Origin: Gemmatimonadota bacterium
GTDB taxonomy: Bacteria; Gemmatimonadota; Gemmatimonadetes; Longimicrobiales; Gaopeijiaceae
Reading direction: 5' to 3'
NCBI GenBank assembly: GCA_029262115.1
Contig: JAJCZZ010000108.1
Span: forward strand, 1-64,000
DNA length: 64,000 nt
Within the stretch, counting starts at the first letter, position 1. Every line of letters begins with the position of its first letter. Positions 25,320 through 33,408 of this stretch are shown here, one piece after another. The translations under genes and the position numbers were made by a program. The notes below the pieces were generated by a model, which ran no database searches, had not been told where the DNA came from, and saw only the letters and a program-made list of their open reading frames with translations.

Positions 25320-26306
25320 TCAGTTCTCCACCAGGGTCACGTCCGCCGGTATACCGGGCTTCAGCTCGAACGCTGGATCCCCGGTGATGCGCACCTTGAC
25401 CGGGTAGACCAGCTTGGTGCGCTCGTCGGGCGTCTGCACATTGCGCGGCGTGAACTCGGCCTCGCTGCCGATGAAGATGACCTCGCCGTCGTAGACCCGA
25501 TCCGGCCAGGTGTCCGACACGATGCGGGCGGGCATCCCGATGCGGACCCGTCCGATGCGGTCTTCTCGAACGTAGATGCGGACCCAGCGGTCCGTCGGAT
25601 CGAGAACGGTCACGACCGGGGCGCCCGCGTTGACGATCTCCCCCGGTTCGCGGTGGCGTAGGGTCACGACGCCGGGGAAGGGGGCCCGGATGACCGCGTT
25701 CGTCAGCACGCTCTCCGCCCGCTCGACGTCGGCCCGTGCCTGTTCGACCATGGCCGCCTGGCCTGCCACCACCTCCTCTCGCGGGCCCCGCCGCACGAGT
25801 TCGGCCTGCTGCTCCGCTTGGCGTGCGGCGGCCTCGGCCATCTCCAACGCGGTCCGGGTGCGATCGAGGGTCTGGCGGCTGATGGCTCCCCCCGTGAACA
25901 GCCGCTCCGCCCGCTCCGCTTCTCGGGCGGCGTCCGCCTGGGCGGCCCGCGCGGACGCGACGGCTGCTTCGACCTGCGCCACCTCCTGAGGACGCGCGCC
26001 CCGCCTCAGCTCTTGAAGTCGCGCTTCGGCTGCGGCGAGCCGAGCGCGGGCGCTCGTCTCGGCGGCTCGACCCTCTCGAGCGTCCAGGTGGGCCAGAATC
26101 ACCCCGCCGGAGACCGCATCGCCCTCGCGGAACGCGATCTCTTCAATTCGGCCCGGGAGCGCGAAGCCCAGGTCCGCCTCGGTTGCCTCCACCGTGCCGG
26201 AAGCCAGGAGCCCGTCGCTAGTCTCGGCGTCTCCCGTGCGAAAGAACACTACGAGGGCGGTGAGGGCGACCGCGAGGGCGACCGCGCCGATGATCCGTAC
26301 GTTCAT
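25320..26306 (-). CDS. HlyD/YbhG-like membrane fusion protein
   Basis: This periplasmic adaptor linking the inner-membrane transporter to TolC has 328 residues. It has an N-terminal signal anchor (I-I-G-A-V-A-L-A-V-A-L-T-A-L-V-V-F-F), a lipoyl half (G-T-V-E-A-T-E-A-D-L-G-F), a long Ala/Glu/Arg coiled-coil hairpin (about residues 75-185), the second lipoyl half (I-R-A-P-F-P-G-V-V) and beta-barrel domains. I start at the ATG at 26306, which overlaps the TolC-like gene by 4 bp; the longer frame upstream is antisense to it. Confidence 0.93.
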   Translation of the reverse strand: MNVRIIGAVALAVALTALVVFFRTGDAETSDGLLASGTVEATEADLGFALPGRIEEIAFREGDAVSGGVILAHLDAREGRAAETSARARLAAAEARLQELRRGARPQEVAQVEAAVASARAAQADAAREAERAERLFTGGAISRQTLDRTRTALEMAEAAARQAEQQAELVRRGPREEVVAGQAAMVEQARADVERAESVLTNAVIRAPFPGVVTLRHREPGEIVNAGAPVVTVLDPTDRWVRIYVREDRIGRVRIGMPARIVSDTWPDRVYDGEVIFIGSEAEFTPRNVQTPDERTKLVYPVKVRITGDPAFELKPGIPADVTLVEN

Positions 26307-27670
26307 GGTCCCATCTCCAAGGCGGTGTGCATCCAGTTCTGGTCGAGGGCGCCGGCCGCGCGCGCGCGTCGGACGAGGGCCACGATACGGTCGGCGCGTG
26401 CCGCACTGAGGCTCGCGCGAGCCTGAAAGAGCGCCGCTTGGGCGCGGAGCCATTCGCTCTGCACGCCGGCTCCAGCCTCGAGGGCCAACGCTTCGATGCG
26501 GGCGACCTCGTCCCACTGCGCGACGGAGTTGGTCAAGGCAACGGTCCGCGCCTCCGCCTCGGCGATTCGGGCGCCGGCTTCCGTGAGTGCCGCCGACTGA
26601 GCCAACTCCTCCGCGCGCACGTCCTGCTCCGCAGCTTCGAGATCCGCGCGAGCCCGTCGCACGGCGGCGCTGGTCGCTCCCCCCGTGAAGACCGGCCAGT
26701 TCACCTGGAGCCCGGCCTGCCACTCCGTCACGAAGTCGCCCGCGCCCGAGGCGAAGGTCAGGAGACCAGCGCCCGCGTCGACCTTGGGTGCCCGCCGGGC
26801 GTGTTGGACAGCCACGCGGGCGTGAGCGGCGTCCAGCGCAGTGCGGGCCGCGACCACGCCCGGTGATGGCCGGCGGGAATCGGATCCGTCCTCGAGGATC
26901 GACGCACCCGGAGCCCCTCGCGCTCGGACGGCCGGGAGGGCCGCGCCGGAGATGTCCGTAGACTCGATGCCGGTGAGTCGTGCCAGGGCGCTCTCGGCGA
27001 TCGTGAGCCGGGACCGAGCCTCCGTCTCTCGGACACGGGCGTCCGAAAGAGCCGCCTCCGCTCGCAGCGCGTCCACCCTGGGAGCCGCGCCTTCATCGAC
27101 GCGAAGCCCGGCTTGCTGAGCCTCCTCTGCGAGAGCCGCCACGAACGCGACCGACGCGTCGACGACTTCGCGACCGGTGCGAACGGTCAGATACGTTGCC
27201 GTGACGCTCTCCAACAGCGCCGCCTCCGCCTCTCCCACGAGCGCACGGGATCGCAGTACGCCGGCGTCCGCGGCTCGGCTGCGGGCGCTCCGTGCGCCTC
27301 CGTCCCAGACCGTGTAGGCCGCCCCGACCCGACTCTGAAGCAACAGCGGGTCGAAGTCGGGGATCCGGGTCGGGTCGAACTCGTGAAGGGGCGCGACCAG
27401 CATGGGCTCCTGGAAGCGTGTCGCGGATCCGTCCACCGCCACTCCCGGCAGGTACGCACTACGCGCGGCATCCGAATCGGCCGTGGCTCCGTCCACGAGC
27501 GCTTCGGCTCTCAATAGCCGGGGGCTCCACCGGAAGGCCGCGTCGACCGCTGCGGCGAGGGTGAGCTCAGCGGTAGCCGAGACCTGGCCGTGCAGGGCGG
27601 GGGTGAAGGTCATCGCGGCCGTGAGCCCGAGGGTGGGGCCCATTCGCCGTGTCCGGTGGTATCGTCTCAT
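26303..27670 (-). CDS. TolC-like outer membrane efflux protein
   Basis: The 455-residue protein has a signal peptide (M-G-P-T-L-G-L-T-A-A-M-T-F-T-P-A ending near H-G-Q) and two homologous halves rich in Ala/Arg/Glu helices, the OEP fold of the trimeric outer-membrane tunnel. Each half has the typical turn near Y-T-V-W-D-G-G and V-N-W-P-V-F-T-G-G. E. coli ybhGFSR lacks its own TolC, so this operon is self-contained. It overlaps the TetR gene upstream and the adaptor gene downstream by 4 bp each. Confidence 0.92.
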   Translation of the reverse strand: MRRYHRTRRMGPTLGLTAAMTFTPALHGQVSATAELTLAAAVDAAFRWSPRLLRAEALVDGATADSDAARSAYLPGVAVDGSATRFQEPMLVAPLHEFDPTRIPDFDPLLLQSRVGAAYTVWDGGARSARSRAADAGVLRSRALVGEAEAALLESVTATYLTVRTGREVVDASVAFVAALAEEAQQAGLRVDEGAAPRVDALRAEAALSDARVRETEARSRLTIAESALARLTGIESTDISGAALPAVRARGAPGASILEDGSDSRRPSPGVVAARTALDAAHARVAVQHARRAPKVDAGAGLLTFASGAGDFVTEWQAGLQVNWPVFTGGATSAAVRRARADLEAAEQDVRAEELAQSAALTEAGARIAEAEARTVALTNSVAQWDEVARIEALALEAGAGVQSEWLRAQAALFQARASLSAARADRIVALVRRARAAGALDQNWMHTALEMGP

Positions 27671-28287
27671 TTCGGCTCCTCGTCGGGCACGGGGGCCAGG
27701 CCCGCCCGCGCGAACTCGGTCGCGTGTCGGATCATCTGCTCCCGGAATTCGGGATCGGTGGTCGGAATCCCGAGGACCGCCTGGACCATCGGGGACACCA
27801 GCGTCATGTAAACCGGCTGAGCGACCAGTGAAAAGGCCGTCAACATGGGATTTCCGGGGCGCACGGAGCCGTCCAGCTCTCCTTCTATCTGGAGCGCGGC
27901 CAGCGCGCCGGCGATCGCCTGAAAAATCCGCACGACCGGCTCCGGCGGCCCCCGTCCGGCCGTCAACTCCTGAAGCATCAGTCGAGGGAGGTCTGGATGC
28001 TCACCGAGGACGTGGAAGTAGGCCTCCACGACGGCGCTCATGCGGTCGATCGCGGGTCCCTCCCTGTGCGCCACCGCCAGCACGGCGTCGCGAACCTGCC
28101 CCAACTCGGATTCGAGAACCGCTTCGTACAGCCCCCGTTTCGAGCCGAAGTGATAGGTGATGGCACCGAGGTTGGCCCCAGCGTGCCGGGTGATCGCCCG
28201 GACGGATGCACCGTCGAAGCCCTGCTGGGAGAAGAGGACCCGTCCTGAGGCGATCAACGTTTCGCTCGTGCTCTCGGATTGATTCAT
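27667..28287 (-). CDS. TetR-family regulator of the efflux operon (CecR-like)
   Basis: The 206-residue repressor has the TetR helix-turn-helix at residues 8-52 (A-S-V-R-A-I-T-R-H-A-G-A-N-L-G-A-I-T-Y-H-F). The C-terminal ligand domain resembles the CecR/DUF1956 group (P-R-L-M-L-Q-E-L near residue 100). I start at the ATG at 28287. A perfect palindrome lies over this start codon and a good promoter directly precedes it, so the gene is probably autoregulated and may be leaderless. As first gene of the operon it would shut off the whole pump until a toxic ligand binds. The longer frame (to 28617) crosses the promoter and is rejected. Confidence 0.93.
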   Translation of the reverse strand: MNQSESTSETLIASGRVLFSQQGFDGASVRAITRHAGANLGAITYHFGSKRGLYEAVLESELGQVRDAVLAVAHREGPAIDRMSAVVEAYFHVLGEHPDLPRLMLQELTAGRGPPEPVVRIFQAIAGALAALQIEGELDGSVRPGNPMLTAFSLVAQPVYMTLVSPMVQAVLGIPTTDPEFREQMIRHATEFARAGLAPVPDEEPK

Positions 28288-28298
28288 ACGTTCGTATG
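28285..28298 (-). promoter_or_regulatory. Probable TetR operator overlapping the start codon
   Basis: CATACG-TT-CGTATG is a perfect 6-2-6 palindrome. One arm contains the ATG of the TetR gene and the other overlaps the -10 box, so a bound repressor would block initiation. Confidence 0.7.
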
Positions 28299-28324
28299 AT
28301 ACCAGAACACAGAAAACTGGACAA
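28296..28324 (-). promoter_or_regulatory. Sigma-70-like promoter of the efflux operon
   Basis: On the minus strand TTGTCC (-35, 28324-28319), a 17-bp spacer and TATCAT (-10, 28301-28296) are followed 8 nt later by the ATG. The expected transcription start falls at or next to the start codon, implying a leaderless or nearly leaderless mRNA. No Shine-Dalgarno is seen. Confidence 0.65.
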
Positions 28325-28378
28325 GGGGCGAGTGTGGATGCATCGGCGCTCGGATGGCCGAGGCACCTTCGGAGCACA

Positions 28379-29185
28379 CTATCTCCGTCTCGGCGGGCGC
28401 GCCGAGCACGTGGACTTCGCGGCGGCGACCGCTGCGACGACCTCCCGCACGGCCCGCACGCCCTCGACCAATCGGGGCCCGGGCCGGCCCATGAAAGGCT
28501 CGCCGACACAGAACACCCGGTTCTCCCGCACGAAGGCCAGCTCCTGCCAGGCCGGGTTTCGGAGTACCACATCCGGGCGGTATTTCGCGGGATGCACGCC
28601 GCACCAGGACAGGACAACGGCGTCCGGGGCGGCCTCGGCTACCTCCTCGTCGGTCATCGGGCGGCTTTTCACCTCTTCGTGCCCGAGCGTGGCCCGGGCG
28701 CCCGCCGCGGCGAGCAGGTCGGTCGTCCACGACCGCCGCCCCGGGGTGATGACCGGTTTCGGCCACCACTGGACCAGCAGCTGAGGCGCGTCGTCCGGTA
28801 GCGGCGGGGCCTCGAGCTCGGCGCGCATCTCCGCGATCACGGCGTCCGCCCGGTCGCTCACCCCGAGACAACCGGCGATGTCGCGGATGTCTCGGTAGAC
28901 GTCGTCCAGACTGACCGGCTCGGGCGCGATGAAGGGCAGATCGGCGGCTTCGAGCCGCTCGACGACCTTCTCGTGACCGGGCACCGTGAGCGTGGCGAGG
29001 ACCAGATCCGGCTCCAGAGCGACCACCGCCTCGACGTCGATGTCCAGGTCGGGGCCGACCTTTGGCAGCGGATCCACGACAGCGGGTGGCCAATCGGAAT
29101 GGTCATCCACGCCCACGAGCCAGTCGGCGCAGCCGAGCGCGTGGACGATTTCCGTATTCGAGCAGGCCAACGAAACGATGCGCAT
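28379..29185 (-). CDS. BtuF-like helical-backbone metal receptor, no signal peptide
   Basis: The 268-residue protein has the class III substrate-binding fold: R-I-V-S-L-A-C-S-N-T-E-I at the N terminus, V-G-V-D-D-H-S-D-W-P, V-V-A-L-E-P-D-L-V-L-A, and a C-terminal lobe with V-L-S-W-C-G-V-H and V-F-C-V-G-E-P. This resembles cobalamin-binding BtuF. It starts directly at the mature fold, without signal peptide or lipobox, and no BtuC/BtuD genes are near. Homologues of this cytosolic kind exist in many genomes, often annotated 'cobalamin-binding protein'. The role is unclear: cobalamin or another tetrapyrrole or metal ligand. The ATG at 29185 is the first codon of the conserved fold. Confidence 0.82.
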   Translation of the reverse strand: MRIVSLACSNTEIVHALGCADWLVGVDDHSDWPPAVVDPLPKVGPDLDIDVEAVVALEPDLVLATLTVPGHEKVVERLEAADLPFIAPEPVSLDDVYRDIRDIAGCLGVSDRADAVIAEMRAELEAPPLPDDAPQLLVQWWPKPVITPGRRSWTTDLLAAAGARATLGHEEVKSRPMTDEEVAEAAPDAVVLSWCGVHPAKYRPDVVLRNPAWQELAFVRENRVFCVGEPFMGRPGPRLVEGVRAVREVVAAVAAAKSTCSARPPRRR

Positions 29186-29352
29186 GAAGACGGCTACCCG
29201 GCGTCTCCGGGACGAGTGCCCGTGAACCGCAACAATCGGGTCTGCGGGGGGTCATCATCGGTGCAGCCATGACCTGTCCCGGGCCCACGGGCCCGCGCCC
29301 GCCGGCATGGCGAAACCTCTCTCTCGACAGCAACACCAGATTGGAGTGAATC

Positions 29353-29934
29353 GTGGCCCGCACACCTTCGACCATGCTGGCGCTCGGCACGCCCGCGCCC
29401 GACTTCGAGCTTCCGGAACCCGCCACGGGGCAGATCGTCGCCCTCGCGGACTTCGACGCGGCCAAAGCACTCGTGGTCGTATTCCTCTCGAACCACTGCC
29501 CGTTCGTCAAGCACATCGCGGACGAGCTGGCGACGTTCGCGCGCCAGTACGCGGATCGGGGTGTCGCCGCGGTGGGTATCAACTCGAACGACATCGCCGC
29601 CTACCCGGACGACCGTCCCGAACTGATGAAGGTGGAGGTCGAGACCCGCGGGTACGGCTTCCCCTACCTGTTCGACGAGAGCCAGGAGGTGGCACACGCA
29701 TACCGAGCTGCCTGTACACCCGACTTCTTCTTGTTCGATGAAGACCGGGCCCTGGTCTATCGAGGCCAGTTCGATGCCGCGCGTCCGGGCAATGACACGA
29801 TCGTGTCCGGAGCGGATCTTCGAGCCGCGTGCGATGCGGTCCTTGCCGGTAACGCCCCCCTGACCGACCAGGCGCCGAGCATCGGCTGCAACATCAAGTG
29901 GCGTCCGGGTAACGAGCCGGAATACTGGGGATAG
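29353..29934 (+). CDS. Thioredoxin-fold AhpC/TSA-like protein
   Basis: The 193-residue cytoplasmic protein has a peroxiredoxin/TlpA-type fold. P-D-F-E-L-P starts the domain, the active-site region is S-N-H-C-P-F-V-K-H (a single Cys in place of CxxC), and later come R-A-A-C-T-P-D-F-F-L-F and Y-R-G-Q-F-D. This is the widespread 'thioredoxin family protein' with the C-P-F-V signature, whose reductase or peroxidase role is not well established. The start is GTG 29353 with GGAG 7 nt upstream; ATG 29374 is an alternative. It is divergent from the BtuF-like gene. Confidence 0.88.
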   Translation: MARTPSTMLALGTPAPDFELPEPATGQIVALADFDAAKALVVVFLSNHCPFVKHIADELATFARQYADRGVAAVGINSNDIAAYPDDRPELMKVEVETRGYGFPYLFDESQEVAHAYRAACTPDFFLFDEDRALVYRGQFDAARPGNDTIVSGADLRAACDAVLAGNAPLTDQAPSIGCNIKWRPGNEPEYWG

Positions 29935-29947
29935 GGGATAAACGAAA

Positions 29948-29979
29948 GAGGCGCCACCGATTCTTCTCGGTGGCGCCTC
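29948..29979. terminator. Strong bidirectional terminator
   Basis: A perfect 13-bp stem (GAGGCGCCACCGA with TCGGTGGCGCCTC) has a 6-nt loop and begins 14 bp after the thioredoxin-like gene. On the minus strand it is followed by TTTCGTTT, so it best fits termination of transcripts from the small ORF and M50B gene to its right, while also ending the plus-strand gene. Confidence 0.85.
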
Positions 29980-30048
29980 ACTGTCGCTGGCCCGGCGCGA
30001 ACGCCAGGTGGGCGCGAACAGCTCGTGATCCGCTCGGCTTAAATAGCC

Positions 30049-30102
30049 TTACTGGCGATCGCTTGCCCGTGCCGGGCTGGACAGGGTACTGTGACTAGAC
30101 AA
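30049..30102 (-). CDS. Candidate 17-codon small ORF behind a perfect Shine-Dalgarno
   Basis: On the minus strand AAGGAGGTGATC (AAGGAGG at 30116-30110), fully complementary to the 16S rRNA 3' end, is followed after 7 nt by TTG and a 17-codon ORF rich in Ser/Ala/Arg (M-S-S-H-S-T-L-S-S-P-A-R-A-S-D-R-Q), ending in TAA. A strong terminator lies about 70 bp beyond. The rest of 29980-30349 shows no convincing gene; two longer overlapping frames there lack protein-like composition. The peptide could be a leader, a small protein or the last cistron of the M50B transcript. Such a complete ribosome site is unlikely by chance in this sequence, but translation is unproven. Confidence 0.45.
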   Translation of the reverse strand: MSSHSTLSSPARASDRQ

Positions 30103-30349
30103 GAGATCACCTCCTTGTATCGGGTCGACATCGGGCTGAACACCAGCGGGCTCTCTGACCCGCAGTCCACGGCTGAAGTTCCCTTGAACCCCAACCGTGA
30201 CCCAGTCGGAAAATTGATCCGACGCCGGATGATACAGCGCCGCCGCGCAGAAACGCAAGGGGGGTACGTACGACCGCTGGTATATGGCGCCCAACCGTAT
30301 ACGACATGCGGTAGTTCCGGCGCATTGAGCCGGGCACAGGAGCGCCGTT

Positions 30350-31021
30350 TCAGGCGTCTCGCCAGGCGCGCCGGAAGAGCACGACGCTCGCGGCAAGGGC
30401 CACGGCGATCCAGATCACACCCCACAATTCGGTCGGCGTCCCCGTGATCTCCCCGAGCATGAAGGCGTCCGATTCGAGATGCGGCCGGTCCAACACGTCG
30501 CTCTTGATGTCGAGAATGGCGTAGAGCGCACTCGTCAGTCCGAGCGACATCAGCAGGATCCGGTTCTTGTCGGGAGAGAACCGACGGGACACGACCATCA
30601 GCCCGGCGCCGAAGAGCACGCCAAAGACCAGGCCGAACGACGACCGGACGAAGGCCAACGTAAGGAGCACCACCAGCGATCCGATCAACCCGTTGACCCA
30701 CCGGGTCGGTACGCGCTTGGCGCGGGCGGCCTCGACCATGAGCGCACCCCAACCGAGGCTCCCGAGGTATCCGGCCGACAGCGTGAGAAGGGCGTTCCCG
30801 CCCGGGCAGTAGCACGCTCCGCCCTGCATCGGGTCCAGGACGATCCGCTCGACCGTACCCCCGGTTGCGACACTCACGAGAGCGTGGCTGATCTCGTGAA
30901 GCAGGACCACGAAGATCTTGAGCGGATAGACCAGCGGCGTATCCCAGAGGATCCACAGTACCCCGAAGTACAGCGCGAAGCCGGCGAGGAAGGACGCCTT
31001 TCGTTTGGTGGCAGCTTTCAT
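30350..31021 (-). CDS. M50B-like membrane metalloprotease
   Basis: The 223-residue integral membrane protein has about six helices. Near residue 42 it carries the zinc motif H-E-I-S-H in L-L-H-E-I-S-H-A-L-V-S, with a following G-G-T-V-E-R-I loop and an N-A-L-L-T-L-S-A-G-Y-L-G-S helix, the pattern of the peptidase M50B-like family. It lacks a PDZ domain. The substrate is unknown; intramembrane cleavage of a signalling protein is the family precedent. It lies 132 bp after the parvulin lipoprotein gene on the same strand. Confidence 0.85.
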   Translation of the reverse strand: MKAATKRKASFLAGFALYFGVLWILWDTPLVYPLKIFVVLLHEISHALVSVATGGTVERIVLDPMQGGACYCPGGNALLTLSAGYLGSLGWGALMVEAARAKRVPTRWVNGLIGSLVVLLTLAFVRSSFGLVFGVLFGAGLMVVSRRFSPDKNRILLMSLGLTSALYAILDIKSDVLDRPHLESDAFMLGEITGTPTELWGVIWIAVALAASVVLFRRAWRDA

Positions 31022-31153
31022 GGATGGTTTCTCGGGGACCTCGGAGCGACTGCGTTGGAGTTCGCGGTCACGAATAGAGACTGCGCGACCCTACGTGGGG
31101 TTGCCTCGGGCGGTTTCCCGGGGATCGTAGCCCGGGTGTCGCCTCGGTGGGCT

Positions 31154-32170
31154 TCATCTCGCTTCGGCGACCTCGATCTCGTACCGCGCTCGGAGCACGT
31201 CATCGATGTCCGCCAGCTCCTTCCGGGCGATCACCGCGCCCTGGGCCGAGAGAGCCAGTGCCCGCCGTGCCGCGACGGCGACCTGATCCGGGGACAGTCC
31301 ATAGCGGAAGCCCAGCGCGGCGGCCCACCGGTGGGTCATGTCCGACCACCGGCGCCTCAAAGCTTCCAGCTCTCCGGGGGGCAGAATCAATCCCAATTCC
31401 TCGGCGTCGTCGAGCGCCTCTTCTCGCGCCTCCTCGTCGGAGCGCCATGCCTCGACCAGCGTCAGCGGATCCCCGACACGCGGCGCGAGCTCGCGGATGA
31501 CGACGGCTCGCGCTTCCGGGAAGGGGACGATTTTTCGGTCCCCGAGGCGCAGGATATGGTAGCCGTACTCGGTCTCGGTGACGGCACTGATCTCTCCGAC
31601 TTCGAGGGCCGATGCCGCCGTCCAGAATTCATCGACCCAGGCACCTTCGCGACCGGGCGAGAGAAGCCCCTGGCGCCCCTCGGCACCCGGCTCCTCGGAA
31701 AGGCGGGCGGCCGTCTCGGCGAAGTCGGCTCCACCGCGCAGAGCCGTGAGCGCGCGCGTCGCTTTTCGCTCGGCCTCGGCCCGGTGTGTGGGCGTTCGCC
31801 AGCGCTCCGAGAAGAAGAGGATATGGCGGACGGTCAACTCGTACTCGGGATCGGTGAGATATCGGGCTTCAAGGACCGGATCATCCACGCCCGCGTCGGC
31901 CAGCACTCGGTGGGCCGCCAGCAGGTCCAGGAGCAGGTCCTCTTCCCAACGCTGAACGGCGGGCCTGCCCAGCCGTGCCTCGGACGAGTCTGCCACAGAG
32001 AGCCCGAACGCAGCCAGCCTTCCGAGCTCCCGGCGGTGCGCGGTGCTGAGTCCGAGTAGCTCGTTCTGATCGTAGGACACCGGACCGACGGTCACCGCCG
32101 GAGGCGATGCCTCGCCGCATGCGAGTTGAGTAGCCAGAAGCGCCGTCAGCAGCGCGGGTCGAGTGTTCAT
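31154..32170 (-). CDS. Parvulin-type peptidyl-prolyl isomerase lipoprotein
   Basis: A signal peptide with lipobox T-Q-L-A-C leads into an N-terminal helical region, a rotamase domain (about residues 110-215: R-H-I-L-F, A-R-L-S-E-E-P-G, Q-G-L-L-S-P-G, G-Y-H-I-L-R-L) and a helical C-terminal extension. This is a PrsA/SurA-type periplasmic folding factor of 338 residues. I start at the ATG at 32170 because the longer frame begins with promoter sequence. It is divergent from the M15 peptidase gene across 177 bp containing a perfect inverted repeat. Confidence 0.88.
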   Translation of the reverse strand: MNTRPALLTALLATQLACGEASPPAVTVGPVSYDQNELLGLSTAHRRELGRLAAFGLSVADSSEARLGRPAVQRWEEDLLLDLLAAHRVLADAGVDDPVLEARYLTDPEYELTVRHILFFSERWRTPTHRAEAERKATRALTALRGGADFAETAARLSEEPGAEGRQGLLSPGREGAWVDEFWTAASALEVGEISAVTETEYGYHILRLGDRKIVPFPEARAVVIRELAPRVGDPLTLVEAWRSDEEAREEALDDAEELGLILPPGELEALRRRWSDMTHRWAAALGFRYGLSPDQVAVAARRALALSAQGAVIARKELADIDDVLRARYEIEVAEAR

Positions 32171-32228
32171 CAAAAACCGCTCGAACTTGCGGGACACGTC
32201 CTCGGCGGGGATCCTACAAGGGTGCCGG

Positions 32229-32254
32229 ACCGTATGAGGACCATCACATACGGT
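32229..32254. promoter_or_regulatory. Inverted repeat in a divergent promoter region
   Basis: ACCGTATG (32229) and CATACGGT (32247) are perfect 8-bp arms with a 10-bp spacer, about 60 bp from the parvulin start and 95 bp from the M15 start. It could be an operator for a dimeric regulator acting in both directions. No T-tract follows on either strand, so it is not a terminator. Confidence 0.45.
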
Positions 32255-32347
32255 AAAAGGACGAGGCAACGGCTCGCCATAGGTAGGCGTGGGCCGCCGT
32301 CGTTCAGACGAACCCTCGACTCATTGTTTGAGCAAGAAAGGGCCTAC

Positions 32348-33382
32348 ATGCGCAAACGCTACAGCTTCTTGGCAGCAGCCGTCGCGGCACCACTATTCCT
32401 GGGCAATGGGGCATCCGGCCCCGTGTCCGCCGCAGTGGCCGGCACGATGCTCGGTGACGCCACCGCCCCGACGGACCTCGTTCGTCGGGTTGTTCTGGAT
32501 CCCGCGCTCCGTCCGTCCCGGTCCGGCGACGTCGTGTCCACTCATGCCGCCTTTCCGCTGACGGTGGACGGTCGTGCCGTCTCACTCGGTCTCCAGACCG
32601 TGACGCTCCTGCCTGGCGGGACGCTGCGCGTCGACACGCCTGTCTCCGGGGCCGATCTGCTCTACCAGGATGGATCAACGCAAGTTGCGGGCCCGACGGG
32701 ATGGGAGTGGACCGCTCCGACGGTTCCGGGCGCGTACGCGTTGAAGGTTCGGAGCGGCGACGAGGCCGTTCACATCACCGCGCTCGTGATGCACCCCGCC
32801 ACATCGGTCGAAAACGAGCGGCTGAACGGCTACCGGATCGGAACGTACCTGGCCGAGCCTCTGCGCGGCGACCCGGCGTATTTGCCGCCGACGGGCTTTG
32901 TGGAGGTGTCCGGTGATCTGGCCGATCTCCTGATATCTCCCCGGCTACGCCTGGGACAGTTCCTCTGCAAGCAGCCCGGGGACCCTCGCTACGTGGTCGT
33001 GAGCGCGCCCCTCGTGGAGAAGTTGGAGGCCGTGGCCGACCGGCTGGAGGCGCAGCAGGTGTCACCCTCGGCGCTCACGGTCATGTCGGGTTTTCGGACC
33101 CCGGCGTACAACCGCGCCATTGGGAACACCACGTCGTACAGCCGGCACCTCTGGGGTGACGCGGCCGATATCTACATCGATGCCGATGGCGATGGCGACA
33201 TGGATGACCTCGACGGAAATGGTCGCTCGGACACCGGGGATGCGCACGTCCTCGCCGGCTGGATCGAGGAGGTGGTCGAACACGAGGACGTGAAGCCAGG
33301 CGGGCTGTCCGTGTACCGGCGGAACGCGGCCCACGGACCCTTCGTCCATGTCGACGCTCGGGGCACCAAGGCGCGCTGGTAG
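32348..33382 (+). CDS. Secreted M15-family (DUF882-like) peptidase
   Basis: The 344-residue protein has a signal peptide (R-K-R-Y-S-F-L-A-A-A-V-A-A-P), a beta-rich middle domain and a C-terminal M15 zinc peptidase domain: S-G-F-R-T-P-A-Y-N, S-R-H-L-W-G-D-A-A-D (H and D ligands) and G-P-F-V-H-V-D (second His). It would cut peptidoglycan cross-links or stem peptides in the periplasm. A D-A-D-G-D-G-D-M-D-D-L-D-G-N-G loop inside the catalytic domain is a calcium-binding insertion. I start at the ATG at 32348, which directly precedes the signal peptide and follows GAAAGGG. Confidence 0.88.
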   Translation: MRKRYSFLAAAVAAPLFLGNGASGPVSAAVAGTMLGDATAPTDLVRRVVLDPALRPSRSGDVVSTHAAFPLTVDGRAVSLGLQTVTLLPGGTLRVDTPVSGADLLYQDGSTQVAGPTGWEWTAPTVPGAYALKVRSGDEAVHITALVMHPATSVENERLNGYRIGTYLAEPLRGDPAYLPPTGFVEVSGDLADLLISPRLRLGQFLCKQPGDPRYVVVSAPLVEKLEAVADRLEAQQVSPSALTVMSGFRTPAYNRAIGNTTSYSRHLWGDAADIYIDADGDGDMDDLDGNGRSDTGDAHVLAGWIEEVVEHEDVKPGGLSVYRRNAAHGPFVHVDARGTKARW

Positions 33383-33408
33383 GGAATTGGTTGGCTCAAA
33401 CCGGTTCC
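33383..33408. terminator. Candidate hairpin between convergent genes
   Basis: GGAATTGGTT (33383) pairs with AACCGGTTCC (33399) over 10 bp with two G-U pairs and a 6-nt loop. It starts directly after the M15 gene and overlaps the last codons of the convergent small membrane protein. No T-tract is present. Confidence 0.35.

Noticed and set aside
29186-29352. Possible cobalamin riboswitch before the BtuF-like gene
   Set aside because: Only a short GTCCCGGAGACGCCGGG hairpin resembles the B12 box. The other conserved elements of the riboswitch are not found in order, and the gap is too short for a full aptamer.
30107-30396. 76- and 115-codon minus-strand frames downstream of the M50B gene
   Set aside because: They overlap each other in different frames, lack ribosome sites and have non-protein-like composition; only the 17-codon ORF has start-site support.
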